Both the position numbers and the translations under genes were made by a program. Below are positions 1 to 12,597 of a stretch of DNA of 64,000 nucleotides, one piece after another; within the stretch, counting starts at the first letter, position 1, and every line of letters begins with the position of its first letter. The notes under the pieces were generated by a model that saw only the letters and a list, made by a program, of their open reading frames with translations, had not been told where the DNA came from and did not search any database. Source of the DNA: Synanceia verrucosa (lineage: Eukaryota; Chordata; Actinopteri; Perciformes; Synanceiidae); the NCBI GenBank assembly GCA_029721515.1, contig CM056562.1:7924767-7988766 (forward strand). The letters are read 5' to 3'.

Positions 1-537
1 CTCAACAGCCAGTATCCATCTACTCTTCCACAGACTGGCTGATATTGTTCCTCCTCTGCGGTGCCACACAATGAGAAACATCATGGCATTGTCAGCAATG
101 TCATTGAAATAGAGTGTGTCTTCTTCCCCATGAAGAACACACTGAGGATGTTGCTATGGGGACTTTTTTTTTTGTCAAAAACATAATGATGTTGTTTTAT
201 GTGGCCATGTGTTTCAAAGGAGCTCTTTCCTCTTTTCTTTCCTGCTGTAGAAGAATGAAAGGAAATGTTCTCACTGGGAACAGGTCTTGTGTAGAGAGCA
301 ACTCAGACAAAGACAGATCCAGCTCACGGAGTCCCAACGAGAAATTTAATAAAAACAGCATCCTTCGAATAGGATGACTCACGATGCAAATACATTTTGT
401 ATGCCAAAAAGTAAATTCAGCGATGTAATGAAAAATAAGGACAAGGATATTAAGAACATTAGTGTTTCTGTCCATGCAATCATTTTCTTATTGCATTCTC
501 CAAAAATTTACAGTCTTTTTGGTACAGACTAACATGT

Positions 538-805
538 AGGGATGTCCCGATACAACTTTTTCACTTCCGATACAATACCGATATTGCAGCCTTGAGTCTT
601 GGTCGATACTGATATTGATCCGATACGATATCAGCATGAATCATACAGCCTTTTATTACTTATTTTGTAGTATGAAGTGTTAGAAAAGGCTTGATCAATT
701 GATATTACTCAAATAGGTTGCATCAATTTTAACCTTAAACATGACAATATTCTACAATTGAATAAAATAAATGATAAAACCCCACTACAAAAACAAAAAT
801 ATATC

Positions 806-844
<39 letters not shown>

Positions 845-1035
845 ACGTATATATAAATGTGTGAAATAACCACTAGTTTAACTTAAACATATGCATATTC
901 TACAATGTAAAAGAATAAATAAAAAATAAATAATCAGACCCTGAATAGTGTTTCTATCAAAGATTTTAGATGCAGGGTGATATAATCCGTTACTCGTTTT
1001 ATCTAACCTATATCAATATCTGGGTGAGACACTCC
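538..1035. repeat. Dispersed repeat rich in GATAC/CGATA words (DNA-transposon type)
   Basis: The stretch opens with GGGATGTCCCGATAC and repeated CGATAC/GATAT words, a style common at the ends of dispersed fish DNA elements. An AT microsatellite sits in the middle. The right-hand boundary is a guess and I found no clean terminal inverted repeat or target duplication. Confidence 0.35.
807..842. repeat. (AT)n microsatellite
   Basis: Uninterrupted AT dinucleotides directly visible. Confidence 0.9.
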
Positions 1036-1592
1036 TACTAAAATGTATTCATAACACAGAGAAATAAAAACTGATTCCTGAAGCAGCCATTATGTGACTG
1101 CTCAGATTCAAAATATCGCGCAATTGTGGCTTCTTTTGTTACAGTCACTTTTGAAATAAAAAATAACATTCTTCCTCTTACAAATGAAAAACTAAACTAT
1201 GCAGCAATAAAACATAATTTAATTACGATCATATGATCACTAGATTTCTGGAGCAAATTATTAGCTAATGTTCAACTATTTAACTGACATTACTGAATCA
1301 GCCATTCTGATTTTATGACTCTTATACCTACAGTATAGATCATAACTGTCACTGGTGGCTATTGTGGTTCATTAAAATCTACATAGATCATCTTTACATA
1401 TTTAAATCTGTAAACATGTTGAAATGGAAACATCAGCACTAGCAATGAACAATGTTGAACAATTCTGGTCCTTAGAAACCAGTTTGCATGTATAAAAACG
1501 TGCAAACTTATTGCACACACAAAAAATGTACAAACTTAGTAGATCCGGCCCTAAAAGTATGAACATCTACTATACTGTACCTCTGATTTTCC

Positions 1593-1639
1593 TTTCTCTC
1601 TCTCTCTCTCTCTCAGACACACTCTCACACTCTCTCACA

Positions 1640-1676
<37 letters not shown>

Positions 1677-1680
1677 ACAT
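1593..1680. repeat. (TC)n/(AC)n compound microsatellite
   Basis: A CT-rich run grades into TCTCACAC and then pure AC repeats. The open frame crossing it is low-complexity and is not a gene. Confidence 0.9.
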
Positions 1681-2164
1681 GCATGAGCACCTTGGTCCCC
1701 CAGACAGTGCAATTCAAGTCTTTAATCAAGACTAATGTGTTATGTCCCATATGGCTATCATTAATCATTTGAAGCTGGCCAACTGTGCAATTGATCAATG
1801 CCATGCATCAAATCTGCCGCTGCTGGCACAAGTCTGCATGTCTGTCCAGCCATTTTTGCACATCAAGCCTTAAACATTGTATGTGACACAGCCATTACCA
1901 TTGCTCTTTTATGTACAAAAATACGACAGAGTAACAATTTCTTAACCATGTTAAGCATTTCTTAATGAACTAGCATATAGAACAAATAAGTGAATAAAGC
2001 ATATGAGACTGTTAGGATTGAAATCATGCTGTGAGGCTGACAGAAGTCACTGTACTGCTTTAGCGCACACAAGATGTGTGGCCTCGACCACTGAGCAAAA
2101 TTCAAGTCCAAGCTTGTGTGTTTATTTGCAAGGTGTACAAAACCTCTCAAAGACTCTATGGAAT

Positions 2165-2206
2165 CACACACACACACGCACACACACACAGACACACACA
2201 CACACA
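2165..2206. repeat. (CA)n microsatellite
   Basis: CA repeats with single G interruptions. Confidence 0.9.
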
Positions 2207-3386
2207 TAGTGACCAGTATCCTCAGTATTTTGTACTCGTCTTGCTGTAGCCAAGTTTTCCTGGGACAGGGCCAAGCGGCTAACAAATAGCAGTTTATTAA
2301 TTGGATGTGGTTGTGTTAGTGGTGACCGTGATCATTTCACAAGCAAAAAAAAGGATGAACCTTCATAGAAAACCTGCCATAACTCAGCACAGAGAGGGAC
2401 CGTTTGCTTAGCTCTGGAGTTATTTGCATTCACAACTTAAAATGTTGTTCTTTTCCATTTGTCCACATTTCACTGCATATTGCTTGGATGTTCAAAATGC
2501 CTGTGTGATAATATTTAGTTGGTCGAACATGTGCTCTTTAAAAGGTTTGAACGTTTATGAATAATGAGCATTTGTTGTTGCTGTAGATAAAACATAGGGA
2601 TACTTTATAAATCAAAGTCTGTACAACCTGAGCAACCTGTGAATTTGAATTTTTTTTTTTCATTGAATTTCCTTTGGGATTTACAATATGCTGAACATGC
2701 GTCAAGCAAGTGAAGCCAGGAGGGCAGGAATAAAGAAAAGTGCATACCACCCCTCTAAAGAGCTCTTATTATGAAAATTGCCTTTTGACTTCCATATTTT
2801 TTCTCACTCAAGCACAAATGCCATTCAAACACTAAAAAGGAACAATTTTATAGATGCTAAGCAATTGAACCGTCAAGCATAGCCCAAGCATTGGATTGGT
2901 TCAGCTAACTTCAGTGTACTTAGAGTGGGTACTGTGCATAATATAGGAAAATTACCGGGGGTGTTTTAAAAATTATCACCGTTAATCACTGAATTCCAAG
3001 AGTTAATCACATTTTTATTGTATGTTTAAAATGATATTTTTTTTGTCGTAAAAAGGCAATTTGTGTTCTGCTCAGTTATTACCGGGAAACTGTAAAGTGT
3101 TGTCTGAACTGTCATCATGATTGGTTGATAAATAATTCTCAGGAAGTGGAAAAAGTCTGGTGAACGACCTGTTCAGGACTGGATGTCTGAATCAAGCAAA
3201 GTACATGAAAGGATCATCTACAGGATGCAGGACAGGACAGAACAATATCTACTGAAATGGGGCTTGTACCTCCACTCTATATATATGTGCCAGGGTAAAG
3301 ACTCACTGGTTACATGGTTGAGTGTCATGTTTCCCATTATGTGTCATTGTCTGGATGATGGCTTGAGATTTATGCCACCCTAAAGC

Positions 3387-3446
3387 CCCTTTCACACTGC
3401 ACGAAAATCCCAGGTCAACGAGGCATTTTCGTGCAGTGTGAAAGGG
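3387..3446. repeat. 22-bp perfect inverted repeat, 16-nt loop
   Basis: Arms 3387-3408 and 3425-3446 are exact reverse complements; the left arm begins CCCTTTCACACTGCACG. TTTCACACTG termini are common in fish miniature DNA elements. The sequence 3' of it (to about 4510) again carries CAGTGTGAAAGC words, so this may be one subterminal hairpin of a larger degenerate element that also contains the 3612-4056 insertion. Confidence 0.75.
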
Positions 3447-3611
3447 TTATCGCAGCATTTTGTCCCAGGACAAATGACCTTCCAGTCGACCCAGGAATCT
3501 GACGGCTTGGCTCGCTTGCAGTGTAAAAGGATCCCCTGCATCAACTTGCTAAATTACCCGATGACTTTCTAGTTCAGTCCTTTTGCAGCTTGTCAGGGTG
3601 TCACTCAGTAA

Positions 3612-4056
3612 GTTTACATGCACATCTAAGCCGAGCTACGGGCAATAACCGAGCTCAGGATTTAACTGGAGTTTCCGAATAAATCCGAGTGAACATGCGT
3701 GGCAAGAGAATTATTGAGTGAGGTACATTTGCCTCTGATACACTAGGTGGTGCTACACGCCCTTTCGTGTTGGCAATCTTCTGGTTGGTGCCATGGATAG
3801 AACAAGACCACTTCCATGGTCTCGTCACTTCCGGAAGGAGGAGTGCCGCTATACACTAGTCTGGCTAACAGTGGTTTGCATATACTGTACATGCAGGAAA
3901 ATCTCGATTTAGAACCACATTATCTAGGACAAACAGAATTATAAAGTTCGGTTCCACTACAGTCCAGCTAAGGTGTATATACAGTATATGGCTTTTAAAA
4001 CTCTGACATTAGCCGGACTAAGGCAATGAGTCGAATTTCTCTAAGTGCATGTAAAC
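3612..4056. mobile_element. Miniature inverted-repeat element (MITE)
   Basis: Termini GTTTACATGCAC (3612-3623) and GTGCATGTAAAC (4045-4056) are a perfect 12-bp inverted repeat bounding 445 bp without coding capacity. Sequence beyond the 12 bp is only weakly complementary and no clean target duplication is visible. It appears inserted within another repeat. Confidence 0.6.
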
Positions 4057-6674
4057 GTAGTGACGACAGCGATCCAGAGCCGCAGAGCTGTTCACTCTGA
4101 TCTCAAAACAGAGCAAATTTTGGTCCATTCCCACCAGATCAGCCTGTTGATCTCCAGAGACCAATCATTGAAGGGCAGAGATTTTTTTCAATCAAACAAA
4201 TCAAATGTGTAGTCACACAATTTTTTATGGAAGCGCGTACATGAATTAGCCCTACATCATTCTCGGGAAATCCCACCAATTGGGAAATCCTGATCCCACG
4301 CATCGTGAATCTATACAGCTTATACAGTGAAACGCCTTCTTTTATCAATCATGGCAGCACATGATTGCGAGGTCTGTGTGCTACACAGCATCTGCTGAGC
4401 AGAAGAGAGGGGAAAAAAATCAGGTGGCAGCGCTCACAGCGGGAGGTCAAACCTGCGACTGCTGCCAGTGTGAAAGCTTCCCAATGCTGAAACAAGGATA
4501 ATTTCAGTGTGAAAGCAGTATATGAGGAGACTGACCCCAACTGGTGAAGGTTTATTTACTAATTTCATCAAAAAATAAAATAAAAATAAAAACAGCAAAT
4601 CGTCAAAAAAAATCTATTATTTTGCATTTTAAAACAGTTTATAAGGTCACGTCAGCAGTGATTGTATGGACGGAATACACCTCTTAGATCAGAGTCTACC
4701 ATGACGTTCTTGTTCTTCTCCATGACTGCAGCAGAAGGAAATAGAAGCTGCTATAGGTCAAGGTGCACCGAAGTGACAAAATAGCATCATGCAAGCACGA
4801 TTAAAAACCAAAACACTTTAAACTTATCATAATTAACGCGTTAACACTGACAGCCTTAAAAGTAACATATCCGAGCAGGGTTCACTGTTGTCAGCTTAGG
4901 AAAATATTACTGTAAATCAAAAAAACTAAGAGGTATCCCTACATCCTTTGCAAGTTCCTTTAATGTGCCCTCGTCTTCCCTTCTGTGCCGCACTGAATGG
5001 TTGCAGCCTTGACAACACAGACCCAAACAGAGGTCAGAGGACACCTGTTCTGAGCTGGCTGAACTGGTGAGGTGATATCAAAGGACACATCTGGCGTGAC
5101 AAGAGACCAGGCCGGATGGGAATGGCAGCTTGCTCCCGGGGCTCGGCCTGGTGATGGATGACTCACAGATGAAGCTGAGGTCACTAAAGGTCACATGGAG
5201 AACGAGGAACGGCAGGGTCAGTCAGGACAGAGTTTTTCTAAGGAGTGGGCAACTTCTGGACAGGGACATTATATTTCTAGGATTCTTGGATGTTAATTTG
5301 AGTTATGTTAATGAGGATTGGAAAGGTACCTTGAGCTAGATTTAAAGCATCACTGTGTTGGCTGGTATACATTGGATGAAAAAGAGAATGAATATGTGAA
5401 TCAACATCAGTACTTCAACAATGTAGGTGTTTTCAATTTCTAAACACCACCTTAAGGATCTGCAGTTTAAAAAAGGAGAAGCAGGGGAATCGATTTGTTT
5501 GTTCTCAAGTGATGGAGGACTGACTGGCTGCGGTCAAGTCCATCATTCCAGTGTCAATAGCTGCATCCCAGCAGCAGCAGGGTGAAACATTATGTCTCCA
5601 CTGCCTCTCAATAAGAGACGCTGGCAGAAACAAGAACTGAGATGACGATGCCATCAATATGGTGAGATTGTAAATGTCCCTGGACATGTAACCTGGCTTC
5701 ACAGCAATATTTCCTCTCTTTATGAAACACTTTGTGCATGAGAATGTGTGTGTGTCTACATATTAATGAACTCCAAATGATCCTCAACTCCTCGTTTCAC
5801 AGTTCACTGTGTTATTTTCTGCAGTCTGGAAGGGAGTGGAGTGATGAGAGGAGAGGAAAAGCAAAGAAGAGGAGAACAAGCATGTCCTCAAAGCTCTCTT
5901 CCTTATTCTTTATCAGCTTTCATCTCTCGGCCTTGTTGAAAATGAACCATAAAAAAAGAGTCCATTCACTAGGGGACATTATTTTCTCCCTCTTTGAATA
6001 CACTTTATCCTAGCACAGACTCATATAACTTCTTCTCCTCTTGCATATATATAACTCCAGCTAGTCAAAGTTTGTGGGCTTATCTTTTGGCTCAGTATGC
6101 AATTAACATAATAAGTTTCATCTGTCCTGGTGCTCACAATGAGTATGGATTATTTAAATAAATGAGAGGAAAACTCACTCATTTTTTTCCAGCAACAGGA
6201 TCAGCTGTTCACCTTCAGCATGCACCAGTAGCTGGAGTGACACAGGATAACTCTGAAACACAAAAAAGATGATGGGCCTTTTAAGGTGTTGGCTCAGCAT
6301 TTGTGGGAAGCTGCAGTTCGACACACAGACAGGATGTGGCAGGGCACAATAGTGTTAGAGGAACAGGAAGAAACAGTTCCCAAGGCTGAACATGACACAA
6401 CAGTAGGCATGTTGGACTAGTTTCAACTTTTCTATCCATACCAAGTTAAAAATTCTTAGGATTTTCTTGCAATCAAATCCCATTTTTGTGTTTAGTAGTT
6501 TCCACATTTCAAGTTATTTCCCACCAAGCATAGAACAATGTGTGCTTGAGATCACCCAGCAGCTGGCATGTGTGATGAAGACGGTAATGTAGCTTATTAG
6601 CACTTGTTTTATGTTGGTCATGGACTAGCCACACATTTGGGGTCCAGTGAGTTTTTGTATTGTGTAGTTAACAT

Positions 6675-7304
6675 TAGCCGGTTTCACACTATCGAGCCAG
6701 GCCGGGCTAGGGCCATTAGGGGGCTACCTCAGCACTAATAGCCCTGGGCCATAAGCCCCATTCCCCGAAAACCATTTGTGTTCACATTGTCGGCTACTAG
6801 CGCCTCCAGTTTACGTCCCCTTTTGCGAAAACGTCACTGATAAAACTCATTATCAAACAAGATAGGTTTGATAAATTTGATAAAGAAAGAAAGAAGCTGT
6901 TACGGAGGCTGCGTGTGAGACGACGGCAAAGAGCAATCAAATTACAACAAGAACTACGACTGAGAGCCAAGGCATGGAAACACTAAAGAATTGAGGTATG
7001 TTAACCATAAAACAATCCGTTCATAATGTAAGTTTACCACATTGTCACAAGACTGTATAGAAGATAGCTCATAACTGATAGGCTATTTGTTTACATCGAT
7101 AGTAGTAGGCTACGCAGCTAACAGCAAACATAGGACAAACTTGGCATTACTGTTTTGGCCCATGGTTTAGGTGGGGCCAGAAATCGTGGGCCAAGACGGC
7201 CCAGAGATGGCCTGCAGTTAGCACCTGACCCAGCAATGTGAAAGCACTTAGCACCAGCAATCTCAAGCTGGCTTGGCTTTGGCTCGATAGTGTGAAACCG
7301 GCTA
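6675..7304. mobile_element. Non-autonomous DNA transposon with 25-bp perfect TIRs
   Basis: The left end (6675-6699, starting TAGCCGGTTTCACACTATCG) and the right end (7280-7304) are exact reverse complements over 25 bp, bounding 630 bp. No transposase frame is visible inside. One lysine/arginine-rich stretch near 6880-6975 could be a relic coding piece. The flanks do not show an obvious target duplication, so the superfamily is not assigned. Confidence 0.8.
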
Positions 7305-8374
7305 TAAGCTCCTTAGACAGCCTCTGTCTGTCTAATAGTGGACACCACTATCAGTGAGATACCACACTACACTAGGACTGACAGGAAGCAAGGCAAGTAC
7401 TGTATGTGGGGTCATTTCAATTAACTGAAAAAAATTCTTTATCCTTTACTGTTCACTCTCTATACACCACATCAGTGCTTCACATTAGAAACGATCAACT
7501 GGTGAAACACAGGGTGGTTTGTATCATACACAATCTAACCATTTACAAAACAACACCAATTCCTGGTATGTTTTGATAGAGTGATTTTTAATTTTTGAAA
7601 GATAGTAATGTGACAAGCCAGACCAGCCAGCCACAGTAAGCTGCTAAATGAAGTGGTGCAGATGAACCCTCAGCTGGGTGATCAGATTTCCAGGAGAAAA
7701 CTGGTTTAGAAGAGGGCATTATCTGGAAAAAAAAAGATGCTAGATGGACCGTATTTCTTGCCTAACCTAGAACACAAATGGCATTTGTCATGCATCTTAA
7801 TATTGTTGTGACGTTTCTTTGGCAAAAAAGGCTATTTAAGTGTAGGAGCAACTGTGATGACTGTATGATGTGAGTACTTTAGTACCACTGATTTATGGCT
7901 GCAAGAACCAAGAAAATGAAGGTGATGCAGGAGATTTCCCCTCATAATGTCAAATGTTCTGAGATTTAATCCCAAATCAAATCACAAAATGGCAATTTCC
8001 CAACAAACAGCTCTAAGAGGACTACATGCTTTGCAGAAAGTGAAGATGTGTCCTTGTAGCTGGACAGAAGCCAAATGTATTCACTTCTGAGACCTCAGAC
8101 CATTTATAGATGATGAACATAAAAAAAAAAAAAAAAGACACAGAGACACAGAAAAACATGACAAATTAATAAAAGGATTCATGTATTCTAGCCAGATGAG
8201 AACAGTGAGGAACGGAGGTAGATTTCTGACGTACTCTGTCCTCTTTCACAGTGACATTTCTCAGCTCTGCTGGCCGATGCCTTCAGGCTTATACTTTGTT
8301 AGACAGTCTGCAGCTCTGTCTGAGAGTAAATGTGTCTATGTTTGTGCAGCTGCAAGCATGTGTGTGTGAAGAGT

Positions 8375-8465
8375 AAGCGTGGGCAATATGGGCAAAAAAT
8401 AATATCTCGATATTTTGTTTTTTTTTGGCAATAACGATAACCACTCGATATCCTTTAAAATGTGA
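8375..8465. repeat. End fragment of a dispersed DNA element
   Basis: The words GTGGGCAATATGGGC, AATATCTCGATATTTT and CACTCGATATCC resemble termini of dispersed hAT-like fish elements. Only a fragment is recognisable and its limits are approximate. Confidence 0.35.
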
Positions 8466-9755
8466 TTGGAATTAGGGCTTGTGTCCACCAAACATATTTT
8501 TAGTGCTGAGAGTGCTCAAAAATTAATTTTCTGAGTGCCCAGCAGTGTTAAAAGTTGAACAGATTTGAACTTGAAGCGCTTTGAGCGCTGCGCTAAAAGA
8601 AACATTTTCTGGTGGTGCCTGCATTTTCTCTCTGCCATCACAATGCATTGCTAAACTGTTGCAAGGAGGATGCAGGTGAGAGGTCATGTGATCCCATGAT
8701 GTGATCACATAGGCCCACTGGTCGAGTGACTGAATCCTGCCATGCTTCAGAGAGCGATGCTGCACCGTGTAATAAGTAGATGTGAGGATTATTCGCAAAG
8801 TTTTCGAGTTTTTGGCGAAGTAATTAAAATAATGGATAATGGAAATTTGCACCTCCTCAAAACAACAATGACAACATTATCGCAAACGATATATATATCT
8901 CCAATCCCCAGTAAAGATGCCACCATAAGTAATGCAGTACTACACAATGGCTTCATAGGCTTCTACTGGCATAAGGGGTGACATTATCAATCTGTTATCT
9001 GGTGGAGGTTCAGGGCTTCAAATCAGAATATCACTAGCTGCTCTACAGTTGGTTTCAGTTGCCTTTCTGCCTCTCCCTCCTGACTGAGTTTGAGAGAGGG
9101 CCACAAGAAAAAAAATCAGTTCTCTGAAATGGTGACGTCCCTGCACCAGGAAAAAACATTTTGATTGCTCAGGGAATTCTTAACACCTACGCATTTCTCT
9201 CCTTTGGAAAAGTTTCCTTAAGTTGTGGTGGGGGGTGCCAAATCTTAAACATTTTATTTTCCAACTATAGTAAGTGGAAAATAATTACTTATTCCTGCCT
9301 GAGATTGAGAACAATCAAGATAGTCCAGAAGGCTGATTTGACTGTAAATACATATGTATGGATCTGTTAACCTAGCATATACTATTTATTACGGTGCAGG
9401 ACAGAAAATATTGCTTCACACTGTCAGATATTTCTCACAGCATCAGGTTTGTGCAGTGCTGACTTGTAAAGTCTGTTTGAGTTTCTGGAAAAATTTCACA
9501 GTGTGTATCGCCCACAGGGCAAACTCGTATTCAACAAAGAAAGGACAGGGAGTCTGCAAGAACAGAAACCACAACAGAGAAGCGACAGAGAATAAACAGG
9601 GTGAGGAATAGATTTCTACTGAAGAAAATCAAGAAAGCAGGGAAAGACAAAAAGGCAGACTACACTCTATACTCGGCTGAGCCCTTGGAAGCAGTCGTCT
9701 GAGCAAGTTTATTAGCACTGAGCTAGTGCTGCTAAGTGGCCTTGTGAGCATTTAC

Positions 9756-9871
9756 CTTGGCAGTAATCTGGAAGAAAGGTGTGCGCTCTTTGCCCTTCAG
9801 CAGCAGAGGTACTGTGGTCGCGTATCGTTCTGGTTTGGTTGCTTCTCCTCGCTGTTTCGCCGCACGCTTCC
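9756..9871 (-). CDS. adam12: Probable ADAM12 exon 2 (start of prodomain)
   Basis: On the minus strand a good acceptor (TTTTTTCCAG) precedes 116 nt with one open frame, followed by donor AAG/GTAAAT. The exon enters in phase 1 and leaves in phase 0. It encodes a basic segment (KRAAKQRGEATKPER) and then a hydrophobic stretch (YATTVPLLLKGKERTPFF). ADAM-family prodomains begin just after the signal peptide with a short segment of this kind. Its entry phase matches the donor of the signal-peptide exon at 23720-23834. The assignment to ADAM12 rests on this and on synteny with C10orf90, not on strong sequence identity. It could instead be an exon of another secreted or membrane protein. Confidence 0.5.
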
Positions 9872-9964
9872 CTGGAAAAAAGAACACCAGAGCAGGTTAA
9901 AGACTGGGATGACGAACTCAAACTTCACACTAGAAACTGAACAGATATGCTTTTAGCAATCCAC

Positions 9965-10395
9965 TAGGGTTGCAACTAACGATTATTTTGTTAGTCGACT
10001 ATGTAAACAATGAGTTGACTAATCTACAACCATCTAATTGATTTTAACAAGTAGTTGTCGAGAAGGATCATGAAGCGTACGCCTATTCAATGGCTCTTAT
10101 GTAGCCATCGGCTTCAAAATTCAGCTTGAGGTCATTTTAGGCACGTTGTAACTAACAAAAAAGACAATAAAGATGACTGCTATCGTTCAGAAATATTTAT
10201 GAACTGTGCTGCTCATTAGGCTGCTACAAAAGTAAAAATAACTCTATTAAATTTCTCTGCATTTAGAAAAAAGTACACAAATTACCACTATCAACATGAG
10301 CAATGACATCACTGACTATTATCAACAAATGAATTAGTCGCCAAGAAATTTTATTGTTGATTTTTCTTGGCTACTTCGACTAATCATTGCGTACC
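9965..10395. repeat. Dispersed hAT-like repeat (AGGGTTGCAACTAACGATT type)
   Basis: The left end carries AGGGTTGCAACTAACGATT and GTTAGTCGACTA. The right end carries TTCGACTAATCATTGCGTA, an imperfect inverted counterpart. This pattern is common among dispersed vertebrate hAT-type elements. No transposase frame remains. Confidence 0.5.
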
Positions 10396-10829
10396 TTGAA
10401 ATGAAGAAGCCTCTTGGATAATGACAGGTGAAAACTCTTCAACAAACCTCAAGCAAGTCCAGTTGACTCAATATTTTTGCTTGATTTACCTTGACCTGGA
10501 TGACTGAGAAGCTTCACAGACACTGTAATATGTTTCAGTCACATGGCAGTAAACTACTGAGGACTGAGGAGAGCACAGCTGAGGAAAAGGAAAAGCTCGC
10601 TGTGGTTCTGTGAGGAGATGAGCTGTTCCCCAAAGGGCCTCTGCAACAGGACCACAGCCACAGAAAAGAGCATCAATAATAGATGCTCTCACGCAGTTTA
10701 TGAGAAATCTGGCCTTTATGATATTTTCAGACAGGAATGGCAGAATGAAATTGTCCTTTCCACTTCTTATTTATCTTTCCCTCAAGTGTACTGTATATAA
10801 CTAGCACTGCAGTTTCCTAACTAGCACTG

Positions 10830-11042
10830 CAGTATACACACATATATATATACACACATATATATACATATACACATATACGTATATGTGTATATATACA
10901 TATATATACACATATACGTATATGTGTATACATATACACATATACATTATATGTGTATATGTATATATATGTGTGTATATATATATGTATATATATGGAT
11001 ATACGTATACGTATATCCATATATATACACATATACGTATAC

Positions 11043-11087
<45 letters not shown>
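10830..11087. repeat. TA/CA/CGTATA-rich palindromic microsatellite block
   Basis: About 260 bp of alternating purine-pyrimidine sequence, with many ATACGTATAT and ATACACATAT units and an uninterrupted TA run at the right end. Long frames of only Y, I, C, V, H and M residues cross it on both strands and are artefacts of composition. Confidence 0.9.
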
Positions 11088-11088
<1 letters not shown>

Positions 11089-12099
11089 GCATAGGATGAA
11101 ATATAATAAACCGGTTCAGTGGCTTCAAGCTAAAAGTGGGAATCATGGTCACAATTCCCTCTGCTCTCAGTGTGTCTCTCAGTTCTCCCACTGTCCATAA
11201 CGCTCCCACGGCCTCGCTGAGCATGTCTGCATTTTGGACCCGAAAAGGAGAGTGGAGAAGGCGTGTTAGAGTGGAGAAGTTATCTGAGGTTTCACATTCG
11301 TGCAACCACCAAAGGAGGAGGGAGGAGAGCGTGCAGTGTACATCTAAAGGCCTGTTCTTTGATCCCCTGAGACGTTCAATGTAAAACACGTCTCTGTCTG
11401 CATTGCTTGTGTAGCGTCACACAGGGTACAAGAGTTCAGTGGTACACTGAGCAGCAGCTCTATAATCTGACACATTTTCTTTACTCTTCCTCCCTCTTCA
11501 TCTCCAAGCACTCTGTCCCTCTTAAGTCTGACGTTTTTTTTCTTTGAAGACAATAATTCAGAGATGATGTGCCACCACAACCACATTTCTTGCAACTTCA
11601 AACGGTCTGTGATGGCGGCCGCCCTGCACTCTCAGTGTGGTCCAGACACTCTATTTATACACAGTGCGTAATAAGCTAACAAGGGCATAAAAGGGACCTA
11701 CTATATTTAATGAGGTATTTGAACATGTACCAACAGTAGTTTGTTGGTTTTAGTGGTGCATGAAAACCATGTTAGACAGATGGAGCAGCATGACTGAGCC
11801 CACAGGCTGTGGCTAGAGTGCCAATAAAAAGGAGCTATAAAAAGGGGAAATCAAGTTGGCATCTTGTTGATAAAAAAAATTTTAACATTTGCAATGGCGT
11901 GACATCCCTCAAAATTCTTTTCTATCTCAAATGCTGAATGTGTTATTAATTAAACCATACCAGGGCAAAGAAGACACTAAAGCTCCACACTCTCCTCCCA
12001 CTCCAGTCAGTGCTCCGTCCAAAGCCACGCCCCCTCAAACGTGAACATCTGACAGTAGGATTTGTCCTGTTCAAAGACAATATATCAACGTCATTTTAT

Positions 12100-12597
12100 C
12101 ACCTTTATAATGCAGACACTGACGACTATGGCTGTATAATATGGTAAAATGTTATATCCAAAAACATCTTCAATACAAGCAGCTCTGAAGACCAGTTTAC
12201 AAGCACAGATAAGCTAGCATGAGCAAGTTAGCATTGGTGCTAAAGGCCCGAACATACTCGTCGGAATGGACACGGAATGCGCAAAAGTCAAATTTTACGA
12301 CCTCTGCTCCACACTGTTGTCACACAAAACACTGCTGAGCATCTATTTTTCACATTGACCAGCTTTAAATGTGACATTGATCTGACATTGATTCACAGAA
12401 ATTTCACTTTTAGCTGAACGGACATCCAGATTCTGCTCCGTTCGCAGTCTGCTGGAGTCTGTGAGCACCTTTATAATGCAGACACTGGAGACTATGACTG
12501 TGCAGTATGTTCAAAATGTCATATCCTATAACCTCTTCAATACAACACCTACGACCGGCTTACACCCACAGAGAAGCTAACGTTAGCATCGGGCTAA
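12100..12597 (+). repeat. Diverged tandem duplication inside a dispersed repeat
   Basis: Segments 12100-12244 and 12466-12597 share the same order of words: CACCTTTATAATGCAGACACT, ACTATG(G/A)CTGT, CTTCAATACAA, GAGAAGCTA or GATAAGCTA, and GTTAGCAT. They are offset by 366 bp and clearly diverged. The surrounding 11.7-13.2 kb looks like one noncoding dispersed element with no transposase. Confidence 0.65.

Larger units (their letters stand above)
1..9755. other. Noncoding DNA, probably ADAM12 intron 2
   Basis: No exon with convincing splice sites and coding bias was found here on either strand. If the exons at 9756-9871 and 23720-23834 belong to one minus-strand gene, this stretch lies in its next intron. 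It holds microsatellites, terminal-inverted-repeat elements (3612-4056, 6675-7304) and pieces of dispersed fish repeats, listed separately. Open frames of 60-109 codons here look like chance. A short conserved exon could be missed by eye. Confidence 0.5.

Noticed and set aside
1593..1680. CRISPR-like or regulatory array
   Set aside because: Simple dinucleotide repeats in a vertebrate genome; no spacers.
10817..11389. 190-codon minus-strand frame and overlapping Tyr/Ile/Val-rich frames
   Set aside because: Coding appearance is produced by the TA/CA microsatellite; no domain, splice or compositional support.
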